Below are positions 25,770 to 33,505 of a stretch of DNA of 64,000 nt, in pieces. A program made the translations under genes and the position numbers. The notes beneath the pieces were generated by a model. That model worked only from the letters and a program-made list of their open reading frames with translations. It did not search any database and was not told where the DNA came from. The stretch spans positions 1 through 64,000 of IMG/VR virus record IMGVR_UViG_3300028800_000010; one strand, written 5' to 3'. Every line of letters begins with the position of its first letter. Position 1 is the first letter of the stretch. The stretch is from a virus.

Positions 25770-28742
25770 ATGGCTGGTCCAGCCAACGGCGTACCGATTC
25801 TAGCCCCTGATGGGAAGGTCTATATGGTGCCTCCCGAACAGGTTGCCGAGGCCCACCTGCACGGCGGAAAGACGGCGCTGCGCATCGCCGCACCCGGCGG
25901 AAGCCAGCACTGGGTCCCCGTCGATCAAGCCGAGGAGGCGCTGTCGCACGGAGGCACGGTTGTGCGACAGGATGGGCGGCCCTACGCCCCCGGACAGGCC
26001 CCGGTGATCGTCGGCCGCAATAGCGCAGGGCAGCCGATGTGGGGCAATGCTCCGGACGCAAAGAAAGAGGGTTTTCTTGGTTCGGTGGGCAGCGCCCTAG
26101 AGGGAGCTGTAAAGGGCGTCGCAGGGATGCTCGATCCTCGGTCGAGCGAAGACGAAAAGCGACGCGGGTTAACGAGCCCTTATGATGCAGCGCTCGCGCC
26201 GATCGAGCGCCTGGTCACGCCGCAGGTGGCTGAAGGTGAACGGGCCGTGCAGGAGGGCCGTGCTGGCCACATCCCCGAGGCTATAGGTCACGGGCTCGCG
26301 GCGATCACGCCGATGGTCGGACCGTGGGCAGCTTCGACCGGAGAGAAAGTAGGGACGCAGGTAGGCGAAGGAGATCTGGCCGGCGCCGCCGGCACGCTGG
26401 CCGGAAACGCAGTGGTGGCTGCCGCCCCTGAGGTCCTGCCAAGGGCCGCACGGGCTGGAATTGAGACTACTCGCGGACGCCTGCAGGAGATCATCAATCC
26501 CCGCAAAACACTCGATACCCCGGTTGCACCCGGCGATCTCACCCCAAAAGAAAGGTGGGAAGCCGCCAACCGAATGGGTGTGAATCTGGATCGTGCCCAG
26601 GCAACCAACGCTCCCGTGCCGAAGATGGCGAAACGGATCACTGAGCAAAGCCTGCTGGGTAACCGCGCATTCGAGGCAAACAACGCTGCCAACGTGGAAG
26701 CTCTGCACGCGCATGCTGCCAATGTGCTCGACGACGCTGCGCCGCATATGACGAGAGAGGACTTCGGAAATCACGCCAAAGCTAAGCTCACTGCGCACCG
26801 AGCCAAGTTAGCCGACGAGCCAGGGCAGCGGGCGCAGGCGGATGCCTTGCTTAACAGCGCCGACCCTCGCTCTATGAGCAGGGAAGAATTCGGCAATGCG
26901 GCGAGTGAGGCACTCGAAAATCACCGCCTGGCCACCGACGATAAGATCAACGGCCTTTATCACGACCTGGACGGGCGCCTCGGCGATCTCCACCCCGATA
27001 TGAAGGGTGTCAAAGAGAAGGCGGGGGCCATCTACAGCCAGAACAAGCGGTTCTATGAGAATCACCCTGATCTGTTGAAAGGCGCGGACGCGCGCGCATG
27101 GGCGATCATCAAAGACTTTGCGGGCATCGACGACAAAGCCCCTCGCGGTTCCAGCTCGGCCGCAACGAAGGCACCGGTCGATACATGGGCCGACCTCCAG
27201 AGGGCGCGTAGTCATCTGCTCGACTTGACGCGCGGCCCAGATTTTCTGGGTGAGTTGTCGACGGGATGGATCAAGCAGATGACGGGCGCTATCGACGACG
27301 CCATGACCTCCGCCGAGAAGACGCCGGGGCTCAAAGCGAAAGATGTGCAGCAGTTCCGTCAGGCTAATTCTCTCTACAAGGGGTTGAAAGAAACTTATGA
27401 CAACCCGCAAAGCCCGTTCTATTGGGCTTCGCGCCAAGAGGGTTTGAAGGTTGCCGACCGGCTGAACAGTCTCGGTCCGGAGGACGCGCGTAAGTTTCGC
27501 GAGGTCATGAATCAGGGAGATAGGCCGGATCTGGTTGGTCAGCAGCAGCGGCAGTTTATGCAACGGCTGCTCGATCCGGCGGGCAACGGAGCGGCCGATC
27601 TCGCCGGTCTCAAGGCCCGCTGGACGAAGCTGCCGAAGGAGCAGACAGAGAGCCTGCTTGAGCCTGCGCACATGAAGGGGCTCAATGATCTGGCGGAAAA
27701 GTCGGCGACCGAAACGCCCTACGATGCTGCTGGTTCGCGATTGGCCCAGGTGATCAATGCGCCGGATGGGACAGCCGCAAGTCGTGCGATGTTTACCGAC
27801 AGTGGTGCTTTGCGCTTAACACCGGAAGAAGTCCGGCAGATGGAACAGGCCGACCCCACACTCCTGCCGCAACTCAGGCGCCAAGCTATGCATCGCCTGT
27901 TCGATCCCTCGGATAACGGCGCTACGGATCTCCGCAACTTCAGCGCCCGCTGGAATCGCGCCCAGAAAGAGCCGCTCGCTGGAGTGCTGACCCCTGATCA
28001 GATGCAGGACCTTGACGATATGTCTAGCGTCGCGAGGACCGTAAACCTGCCCGCTAATCCGAGTGGTACCGCTGTAGTCTTACAGCCGGCTGAAGAGGGC
28101 GGCCGGCTGGTCCGCTCAGCAGTAGGGGCGTTGCCAGAGATGCTCGGCGCAGGCGCGGGTGCCGTTGCGGGTGGACCGATCGGTGCGGGGGTAGGCGCCG
28201 CTGCGGGTGCAGCTGCAGACACGGTTGGGAGGGGTGTTTTGGCCCGTCGATTGGTGAATCCGGAAGCGACTGCGGCCGCCATGGAACATACACTACCGGT
28301 CCCACTCGCCGCGGCTGTAAAGAAGGCTGCCGGTGATGTTGATCTCGGCCGCGGAACCGCAGTGGCCAGCGGCGCGGAAGCCGGCAATCCCGATTCTGCT
28401 GAGCAACGATGGAAAGAGGTGAATGCCGGGCGGCCGCCTCAGCCTTCGCCCTCCGCGACGCCGGGCACTGTGCAGCCTGCGTTGCAGCTGAACCCTGCCG
28501 CTGGCGCGGCGGTGCCCGCCTCAGCCCCGAAACCCGCGCTCAAGGCGCCGGTTCCGCCGGCCATGAAGGATGCGGCTCGACTTTCAGTCGCGAACGATCA
28601 AATCAGTGACGCGCTCGCGAACCCGCCGGCCCCGCCACAGCCTCCGGCACCCGATGGAGCCACGCACGAGGTTGTTGATGCTGATGGAAAGACGGTTCTC
28701 GGTCACATGGTGGACGGAGCTTATGTTCCGCTAACACAATGA
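25770..28742 (+). CDS. Large putative ejection (internal virion) protein
   Basis: 990 residues, starting immediately after the preceding stop. The first 75 residues contain two copies of a beta motif (VYMVPPEQVAEAHLHGGK and HWVPVDQAEEALSHGGTV). Long Ala/Glu/Lys helices follow through residue 750, then a Gly/Ala membrane-like segment at about residues 785-825 (GAGAGAVAGGPIGAGVGAAA). The Pro/Ala-rich tail ends in a small beta hairpin (VVDADGKTVLGHMVDGAYVP). Size, a helix-rich body and a late glycine zipper are typical of the largest internal virion proteins that line the ejection channel. No transglycosylase motif is obvious. Confidence 0.65.
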   Translation: MAGPANGVPILAPDGKVYMVPPEQVAEAHLHGGKTALRIAAPGGSQHWVPVDQAEEALSHGGTVVRQDGRPYAPGQAPVIVGRNSAGQPMWGNAPDAKKEGFLGSVGSALEGAVKGVAGMLDPRSSEDEKRRGLTSPYDAALAPIERLVTPQVAEGERAVQEGRAGHIPEAIGHGLAAITPMVGPWAASTGEKVGTQVGEGDLAGAAGTLAGNAVVAAAPEVLPRAARAGIETTRGRLQEIINPRKTLDTPVAPGDLTPKERWEAANRMGVNLDRAQATNAPVPKMAKRITEQSLLGNRAFEANNAANVEALHAHAANVLDDAAPHMTREDFGNHAKAKLTAHRAKLADEPGQRAQADALLNSADPRSMSREEFGNAASEALENHRLATDDKINGLYHDLDGRLGDLHPDMKGVKEKAGAIYSQNKRFYENHPDLLKGADARAWAIIKDFAGIDDKAPRGSSSAATKAPVDTWADLQRARSHLLDLTRGPDFLGELSTGWIKQMTGAIDDAMTSAEKTPGLKAKDVQQFRQANSLYKGLKETYDNPQSPFYWASRQEGLKVADRLNSLGPEDARKFREVMNQGDRPDLVGQQQRQFMQRLLDPAGNGAADLAGLKARWTKLPKEQTESLLEPAHMKGLNDLAEKSATETPYDAAGSRLAQVINAPDGTAASRAMFTDSGALRLTPEEVRQMEQADPTLLPQLRRQAMHRLFDPSDNGATDLRNFSARWNRAQKEPLAGVLTPDQMQDLDDMSSVARTVNLPANPSGTAVVLQPAEEGGRLVRSAVGALPEMLGAGAGAVAGGPIGAGVGAAAGAAADTVGRGVLARRLVNPEATAAAMEHTLPVPLAAAVKKAAGDVDLGRGTAVASGAEAGNPDSAEQRWKEVNAGRPPQPSPSATPGTVQPALQLNPAAGAAVPASAPKPALKAPVPPAMKDAARLSVANDQISDALANPPAPPQPPAPDGATHEVVDADGKTVLGHMVDGAYVPLTQ

Positions 28743-28753
28743 AAGTATTGCCC

Positions 28754-29539
28754 TTAGTTAAGCGACATCAGGGTATCAATCAAACGGCTCACATCTTTGT
28801 AGTCACGATTCGATGTTGAGCAAAATGAGCAGTCCGCGGTCGCTTCAATTGGCCCGGAAGTGCTTTGTCTCAGATATTGTGTGTTTGCTAGCAGGTTCCT
28901 TGTTTCTCCATTAAAAAGCATTCGGAGAACTGTTTCTGCACCATTGGAATAGTTCGTTGTAACCGTGATCTCAACGTAACAAATATCGGAGTCGTCACTG
29001 TGGTTCGCCGTAGCTATCTTTACATTGGGGGTGAGCAGCTCTTTCCTCGTGATGTCATCCACGTAGCTATCAGTCAGAGCTCTCTCAAGAGATGAACAGC
29101 TTGGCGCATTTTGCCGGTTGGCTTTTTTCGACGTATCCAAGTCTAGGGAGGACCCTACAAGCTCATAGGAAGACTTGCGACCTCCGCGCGTTACTTGGTA
29201 TTTCTTTCCATCGAAATACAAAGATACCTGCTCGCCAGGAACGGCTTTTTTCATCACATCGTTTCCGCTTGGCCTTAGGACGTAAACGTACTTTCCAGCC
29301 TCCACTGTGTACTGCCGTGTCTCGATATCACTGCAACTACTGCTTACAGAGGAGACCTGAGAAGGCGGTTTTGAAGTATCCCAAGAGGGTGCATACGAAG
29401 GTGTCGCGGAACAAGCTGAGGCGTCGGAAACAGTTCGAAAACTTACCAACCGGCCCTTCTGCAAGTCTGTAGGTTGAGCTACCGCAGCAAGTCCGCAAAT
29501 GAACAAAAAACACGTTGTAATGCGAGATTCAATCATCAT
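28754..29539 (-). CDS. Secreted Acidobacteriota-type protein (moron)
   Basis: 261 residues (ATG 29536 also possible). The signal peptide is TTCFLFICGLAAVAQ. The following region has YTVEAGKYVYVLRPSG and VPGEQVSLYFDGKKYQVTRG, a small beta domain I associate with secreted proteins of Acidobacteriota. Cysteines in CSFCSTS and CSSLE may form disulfides. The gene is leftward within a rightward region and is visibly AT-richer than its neighbours, so it looks like a late-acquired, independently expressed gene acting in the lysogen envelope. Function unknown. Confidence 0.65.
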   Translation of the reverse strand: MMIESRITTCFLFICGLAAVAQPTDLQKGRLVSFRTVSDASACSATPSYAPSWDTSKPPSQVSSVSSSCSDIETRQYTVEAGKYVYVLRPSGNDVMKKAVPGEQVSLYFDGKKYQVTRGGRKSSYELVGSSLDLDTSKKANRQNAPSCSSLERALTDSYVDDITRKELLTPNVKIATANHSDDSDICYVEITVTTNYSNGAETVLRMLFNGETRNLLANTQYLRQSTSGPIEATADCSFCSTSNRDYKDVSRLIDTLMSLN

Positions 29540-29591
29540 GAGCGAATGCCCTTTTCTGAGGCAGTCAGTCTAGCACCGGAAACCAAGCAGA

Positions 29592-32288
29592 ATGTCTACA
29601 ACTTCCGTGTCACCGAGTTCGAAAGTACCCTTGCGGCCACCCGCTGGTGCCCTACTCCGGCCGCTCTCCCCGGCGGGCGGCCTGCCGCCGGGCGCATTGT
29701 TGCGGCCACTCGCTGGGCGCATAAGTCATAGATATGACGAGGTGTCAGACGGCGAAAAAGCCAACGTAGTTCCACGTGGAACAGAAAGACAGCGTGCCGA
29801 GGAGTTTCCGCCTATCGGTGAAACCGAAGCCGAGACCGGACGGCCCGTATTGCAGCAGTCTCCCCGGCCCGAGGTGAACCAGGCCGCGGCGACTGCCGAG
29901 CACCCGGCAATTCTCAAAAAACTCCGGGATCTCGTGTCCCCCATCCGGGGCGCGGTCTTGGCCGGCAACCGGGACGAGAAAGATGAAGACCGCCTCGAAG
30001 AGAAGATGGCCGCCGAAGACCAATCGCCGCGCACGGTGCGCGACTATTCGGGCTTCCGCATCGCTGTTGACTCGCCAGCCGCCCACGACGCTGTGGCTGA
30101 TCGACTCCGGCAGCGCTTTGAGGTGCCGAACGAGCAGGATGAGTTTGAGACCGGCGACCCAGAAACCGGCTTCCACGGGCACACGCTCCAGGTGCGCGAA
30201 CCCGGATCGCCGGTCTCGCACGAGGTGCAGGTGCTGCCGCGCGAAGTGGCCGAAGCGGCCGACGATCGCCATGCGCTTTATGAGAAGGCGCGCGAGGGAG
30301 ACGCAGACGCCGCTGCCCAGTTGAAGCAGGCCAACGAAGCCGACTGGCAGAAGTTTCAAGCGCGCAACGCGCAGAACCCGGAAGGAGGCGCCAATGACCG
30401 ACTAACCCAGACCGAGCAACCAACCAAAAAGGCAGCCGAGGGGGCCGAGCCGAAGTTCAAGTTCGGCTCCACTCAGGCCAGCATTCCCGAGGACTCGGAC
30501 GCCGCCGCAGCGCTCAAAACCGCGCGCGAGAAGATTGCGCCCGAGGACCGTGCCGGCGATGTGAATGACGCCAAGGGCGGCCTGGTCGAAGATCCCCACG
30601 TCACGGTGCGCTACGGGATCAAGGGCGACGATGTTGAGGGGATCAAGAAGTTCCTCGAGTCGCAAGCTCCTTTCGAGGCGACGCTGGGCAAGACCGACAA
30701 GTTCCCGGCGAGCGAGCACTCCGACGGTGCCGCGCCCATCATTGCGCCGATCGATGCGCCCGAGATGCACCGCATCCAGGCGGAACTCGAGCAGCATGGC
30801 GAATTCGCGCCGTCGAGTTTCCCGGAATATAAACCCCACGCCACCCTCGGCTATGTGAAGCCTGAGGCCGCCGAGAAGTACGTCGGCATGGGCGATACCG
30901 AAGGCAAGAAGTTCACTGTCAACTCGATCGCCATCTCCGATCGCAATGGCAACCTGACGGAGGTCCCGCTCAAAAGCAAAAAGTCTGAAGGAAACTCTCA
31001 AGAATCTGATAGAACCTCTCAAACACGGAAAGCCCCGGTCCCACCGGACCGCAGGCCGAAGCCTGAGAAATGGAGCAAAGGCGACTGGTTCCTGGTCCGA
31101 GAGCAGGCCCGCGGCAACTATCGCGCGGGTGAAGTCACCTATTTTAACGAAGGTGTCAATGGAGCCAAGCCTGGTGGACGGTCCCGCGTCGGCGAGACGA
31201 AGCTCGATGAGATCCCGCGCGGGGCGCTCCGCATCCTTGGCGCGGACAGAAAAATCAACCCCGTGACCGATCTGCCCGCGGAGGACGCCATCATCGAGCG
31301 GACCGGGAAGAAGCTGCCCGAACTCACTGCGCAACTGATCGAGAAGAATACAGAAGACGGCGTGACCACGCTCGCGACCGATGCAGCCAAGGGGATGTTC
31401 CCGGAATTCAAAGCTGATCCAGTGAAGAATGACCGGCTCGTCTGCGCTTCTGCCAAGGCGGTGCGTGATGCGGCTCTCGAGACGGTACTGGCCGCGCCCG
31501 TTGACCCGAAGCGGTCCGAGGTGCTCATTGGCACGGCATCGCCGGGCTCGGGAAAGACGGCCGGTCTGGTGGGCAGCGGAAACCTGCCGGGAGTAGGCAT
31601 CAAAATCGAGGCTATCGCCGATGACTACAACGAATTCTCTAAGCTGATCCAGGACATCGTTGCTTCTGGCCGTAAGCCCGTGGTGCAGTGGGTTTACGTT
31701 GACGACCCCGCCAAGACGGTCCGCCGCATGTTCCTCCGGGCGGCTGGTCACGAGGGGAGGCCGGGCATCGGGCGGACGGTGCAGCTGAAGTACATGGCCG
31801 ACGCCTATACTGCTATCCCCAGCGTTCTCGAACAGATTCGAGAGCACTTCGGGAGCAAGGTTAAGATACTGGCCGTCGACAACTCGGGGCCTGCGGGTAC
31901 TGCTAAGGTTACTTCAGATATCAACCCGATGCTTGCCGCCCTCCGCCAAAAGTCCTATAATCAAGTGTTCGAGGAGATGACCAATGAAACCCGCAAGCTC
32001 CAGTCTGAAGGGCACTTCGACAGCGACCGCGGAAAGGCCATCCTTGAAGCCGCCCAGACCAGTGACCCGCCCACAAGCGACGAAGCCCAAGGAGGATCCG
32101 CTGGTCGCGGAGCTTCAGGCGGGGTGGGATCGGGCCGCGGAAAAAATGAAGGACCCGAATTGGCAGGTTCCGTACTAAACAGAATTCCTACAAACGACAG
32201 CGCACGGCAAACGGCCGCTCCCAGGAGCGGCCGTTCTGTTGCGTTGGAAAATTTCAAGGAAGCGGCCCGGCGAAAGGGAGTGCGCTAG
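29592..32288 (+). CDS. Polyvalent protein: RelA/SpoT-like + 2H phosphoesterase-like + zeta-kinase-like domains
   Basis: 898 residues. After a low-complexity front (1-100), residues about 130-232 match the RelA/SpoT nucleotidyltransferase pattern: VRDYSGFRIAV (Asp151 a probable metal ligand), HEVQVLP (Glu211, second acidic ligand) and DDRHALYEKA. Residues 335-460 fit a 2H phosphoesterase: PHVTV (His336) and KPHATLGYV (His416). Residues 640-770 carry a P-loop, GTASPGSGKT (Lys655), then IEAIADDYNEF and VVQWVYVDDP with an Arg-rich stretch (VRRMFLRAAGHEGR), matching zeta-toxin-type kinases. Such mixtures of effector domains define phage and plasmid polyvalent proteins, thought to be injected with DNA and to act early on host metabolism. 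The true start may be later (GTG near 29741), since the first 50 residues come from a repeat. A second small gene overlaps its end. Confidence 0.75.
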   Translation: MSTTSVSPSSKVPLRPPAGALLRPLSPAGGLPPGALLRPLAGRISHRYDEVSDGEKANVVPRGTERQRAEEFPPIGETEAETGRPVLQQSPRPEVNQAAATAEHPAILKKLRDLVSPIRGAVLAGNRDEKDEDRLEEKMAAEDQSPRTVRDYSGFRIAVDSPAAHDAVADRLRQRFEVPNEQDEFETGDPETGFHGHTLQVREPGSPVSHEVQVLPREVAEAADDRHALYEKAREGDADAAAQLKQANEADWQKFQARNAQNPEGGANDRLTQTEQPTKKAAEGAEPKFKFGSTQASIPEDSDAAAALKTAREKIAPEDRAGDVNDAKGGLVEDPHVTVRYGIKGDDVEGIKKFLESQAPFEATLGKTDKFPASEHSDGAAPIIAPIDAPEMHRIQAELEQHGEFAPSSFPEYKPHATLGYVKPEAAEKYVGMGDTEGKKFTVNSIAISDRNGNLTEVPLKSKKSEGNSQESDRTSQTRKAPVPPDRRPKPEKWSKGDWFLVREQARGNYRAGEVTYFNEGVNGAKPGGRSRVGETKLDEIPRGALRILGADRKINPVTDLPAEDAIIERTGKKLPELTAQLIEKNTEDGVTTLATDAAKGMFPEFKADPVKNDRLVCASAKAVRDAALETVLAAPVDPKRSEVLIGTASPGSGKTAGLVGSGNLPGVGIKIEAIADDYNEFSKLIQDIVASGRKPVVQWVYVDDPAKTVRRMFLRAAGHEGRPGIGRTVQLKYMADAYTAIPSVLEQIREHFGSKVKILAVDNSGPAGTAKVTSDINPMLAALRQKSYNQVFEEMTNETRKLQSEGHFDSDRGKAILEAAQTSDPPTSDEAQGGSAGRGASGGVGSGRGKNEGPELAGSVLNRIPTNDSARQTAAPRSGRSVALENFKEAARRKGVR
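31984..32178 (+). CDS. Small overlapping gene inside the end of the polyvalent gene
   Basis: 64 residues in a different frame. ATG 31984 has a strong ribosome site, GAGGAG, seven bases upstream. The N-terminal half is Thr/Ser/Pro/Lys-rich and the C-terminal half looks like a real domain (EDPLVAELQAGWDRAAEKMK then DPNWQVPY). In contrast, the polyvalent frame over the same bases is Gly/Ser filler. A hairpin terminator candidate begins 31 bases after the stop. Either both frames are used or the polyvalent frame runs on past its useful end. Confidence 0.45.
   Translation: MKPASSSLKGTSTATAERPSLKPPRPVTRPQATKPKEDPLVAELQAGWDRAAEKMKDPNWQVPY
32210..32235. terminator. Hairpin between convergent units
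   Basis: AACGGCCGCTC and GAGCGGCCGTT form a perfect 11-base stem around CCAG. The hairpin lies just before convergent stop codons (32288 rightward, 32285 leftward). The right side continues CTGTTGCG, so the T-run is weak. Probably a bidirectional terminator for the late genes and the small leftward genes. Confidence 0.6.
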
Positions 32289-32488
32289 CGCCGCGCCTCT
32301 GGGCTTGCGCGCGGCGGCGTCATCGGTGAGTAGAGCGCCTTGAAGGCTGCGATGCTGGCTGCGCGAAGGGCTGTGGTGCGCTGGAAGTGGACGCCCTGGA
32401 GCCTTTCCCCCTGCTTGCCGGTACAGGGACGGCCGACGCCGGCGCGGCAGAAGGGGCAGGCGATCTGATAGTTGCGACGGGGTCTCAT
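32285..32488 (-). CDS. Small zinc-finger protein
   Basis: 67 residues, very basic. IACPFCRAGVGRPC gives three cysteines and GVHFQRT the His, the pattern of a common short phage family (CPxCxAxxGxPC ... HxxR). Probably binds zinc and nucleic acid. It is the last gene of a three-gene leftward group and converges on the polyvalent gene, overlapping it by four bases. Confidence 0.6.
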   Translation of the reverse strand: MRPRRNYQIACPFCRAGVGRPCTGKQGERLQGVHFQRTTALRAASIAAFKALYSPMTPPRASPEARR

Positions 32489-32492
32489 AGGG

Positions 32493-32792
32493 CTAGGCGG
32501 CCCGGCGGGCCTTCATAAACCAGACGGGAGCCTCGTCCTCAAGGAAATTCCTAACAGCGCGCCGAACCCACGTTTTTGGTGGCCAGCCCGTTTCGGCGGC
32601 GAGATCGGCGATGCGAAGGCGCTGGCTCCGGGTCAGGATGGCCAGTTCGATGTCGCCAAACGCGGGCATCGGTTTGAGGCTGTTGGTGAAGTTGTAGATT
32701 GCGGCGGCGACTTTGAGAGCGGCCCTGCGGTCACGAGCGGCCTTGTTGTTGCGGCGGTTGGATTTGCGGGTGGTACGCTTAACTGTAGCCAT
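32493..32792 (-). CDS. Ribbon-helix-helix-like DNA-binding protein
   Basis: 99 residues with a strongly basic N-terminus (KRTTRKSNRRNNKAARDRR). GGAGGGGCAACCAA precedes the ATG. The C-terminal 36 residues (WVRRAVRNFLEDEAPVWF) align with the end of the small protein at 54329 (VDRAVKNMLETEAPVWRR), so the two are paralogues sharing an A-V-x-N-x-L-E-x-E-A-P-V-W signature. By analogy it is a small DNA-binding regulator. Next to the MerR-like gene it may be part of the immunity or lysis-lysogeny switch. Confidence 0.55.
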   Translation of the reverse strand: MATVKRTTRKSNRRNNKAARDRRAALKVAAAIYNFTNSLKPMPAFGDIELAILTRSQRLRIADLAAETGWPPKTWVRRAVRNFLEDEAPVWFMKARRAA

Positions 32793-32873
32793 TTGGTTGC
32801 CCCTCCTAACAGGGCGGCTTCTTGGTTAGGGTTCCGTTCGGTGTTCAAGCACCGGGCGGAGCCCGTTTGAGTT

Positions 32874-33080
32874 TCAGGAGCGTTTGCGGTAGTTCTGCTC
32901 CTTGTAGGCCTTGACGAAATCGGCTTCTTCCTGGGACCACAGCCGATGGCTGATCCCGCTGATTTTCAAGTTGTTCTCAGGCTCCGGAATCTCCTTGGCG
33001 TAAAGCCAGCGGAGCAAGGTCGATTTATTTACCCCGGCAGCCTCTGCAACTTGAGATGTGGAGTAAATCTTCATAAACAT
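32874..33080 (-). CDS. MerR/excisionase-type helix-turn-helix regulator
   Basis: 68 residues from ATG 33080, or 66 from ATG 33074. IYSTSQVAEAAGVNKSTLLRW is a classic MerR-type recognition helix with KST.LRW, then the wing region (ISHRLWSQEEADFVKAY). It lacks an effector domain, like phage Cox or Xis and small repressors. The promoter (33082-33110) ends so close to the start that the message would be leaderless or nearly so. It diverges from the terminase unit across a repeat-bearing gap, so it may bind there. Confidence 0.65.
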   Translation of the reverse strand: MFMKIYSTSQVAEAAGVNKSTLLRWLYAKEIPEPENNLKISGISHRLWSQEEADFVKAYKEQNYRKRS

Positions 33081-33081
33081 G

Positions 33082-33110
33082 ACTGTAGGCGTTAACAATG
33101 TATTTGTCAA
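33082..33110 (-). promoter_or_regulatory. Strong sigma70-type promoter for the MerR-like gene
   Basis: On the minus strand TTGACA (33110-33105), a 17-base spacer and TACAGT (33087-33082). Transcription would begin at about 33075, on top of the start codons at 33080 and 33074, so the message may be leaderless. Confidence 0.6.
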
Positions 33111-33505
33111 GGTAATTATTGATTTTTGTTAATTTCTTCCGTGTAACTTAAGTTGCATCACATTGCACCAGGTTTCACCATGTTGGTTGCACCGTGTTGC
33201 AGCATGTAACGCCCCGTGACGGGAGGACCGCGGCGCCGTGGCCCAGAAATGAGGATCAGTCAGACGGCCGCCTCCATCAGGGGTACCTTTCCGGGGAGGC
33301 GCCCAGCTTTGCAACGTTGACAGCGGGCCGCCCTTTACGGGTTGCTGTGCGTAGCCGGGTCCCTTGCTGCGTGAGTGGGGCGGACTCTACCATTCCCAGA
33401 CTATTCTTGAGCCGCGAGACCGTCTGACCAAACCTGCAACTTAAGTTACACCATGTTTCACAGTGTTGAACCGCGTAACGCGAGATTCGCCCGAGGTGCC
33501 CCGTA
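33111..33505. repeat. Divergent control region with inverted 17-bp repeats, no gene
   Basis: No coding sequence is convincing. GTGTAACTTAAGTTGCA at 33141-33157 recurs exactly, inverted, at 33435-33451. Each copy contains the palindrome AACTTAAGTT. Next to each copy lie related strings: CACCATGTTGGTTGCACC, then GTGTTGCAGCATGTAACGC on the left, and CACCATGTTTCACAGTGTTG then CCGCGTAACGC on the right. The arrangement suggests multi-site binding by one regulator, with looping, controlling the leftward MerR-like gene and the rightward terminase genes, or else a replication or packaging site. The middle (33240-33420) is GC-rich with no clear signal. Confidence 0.6.
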
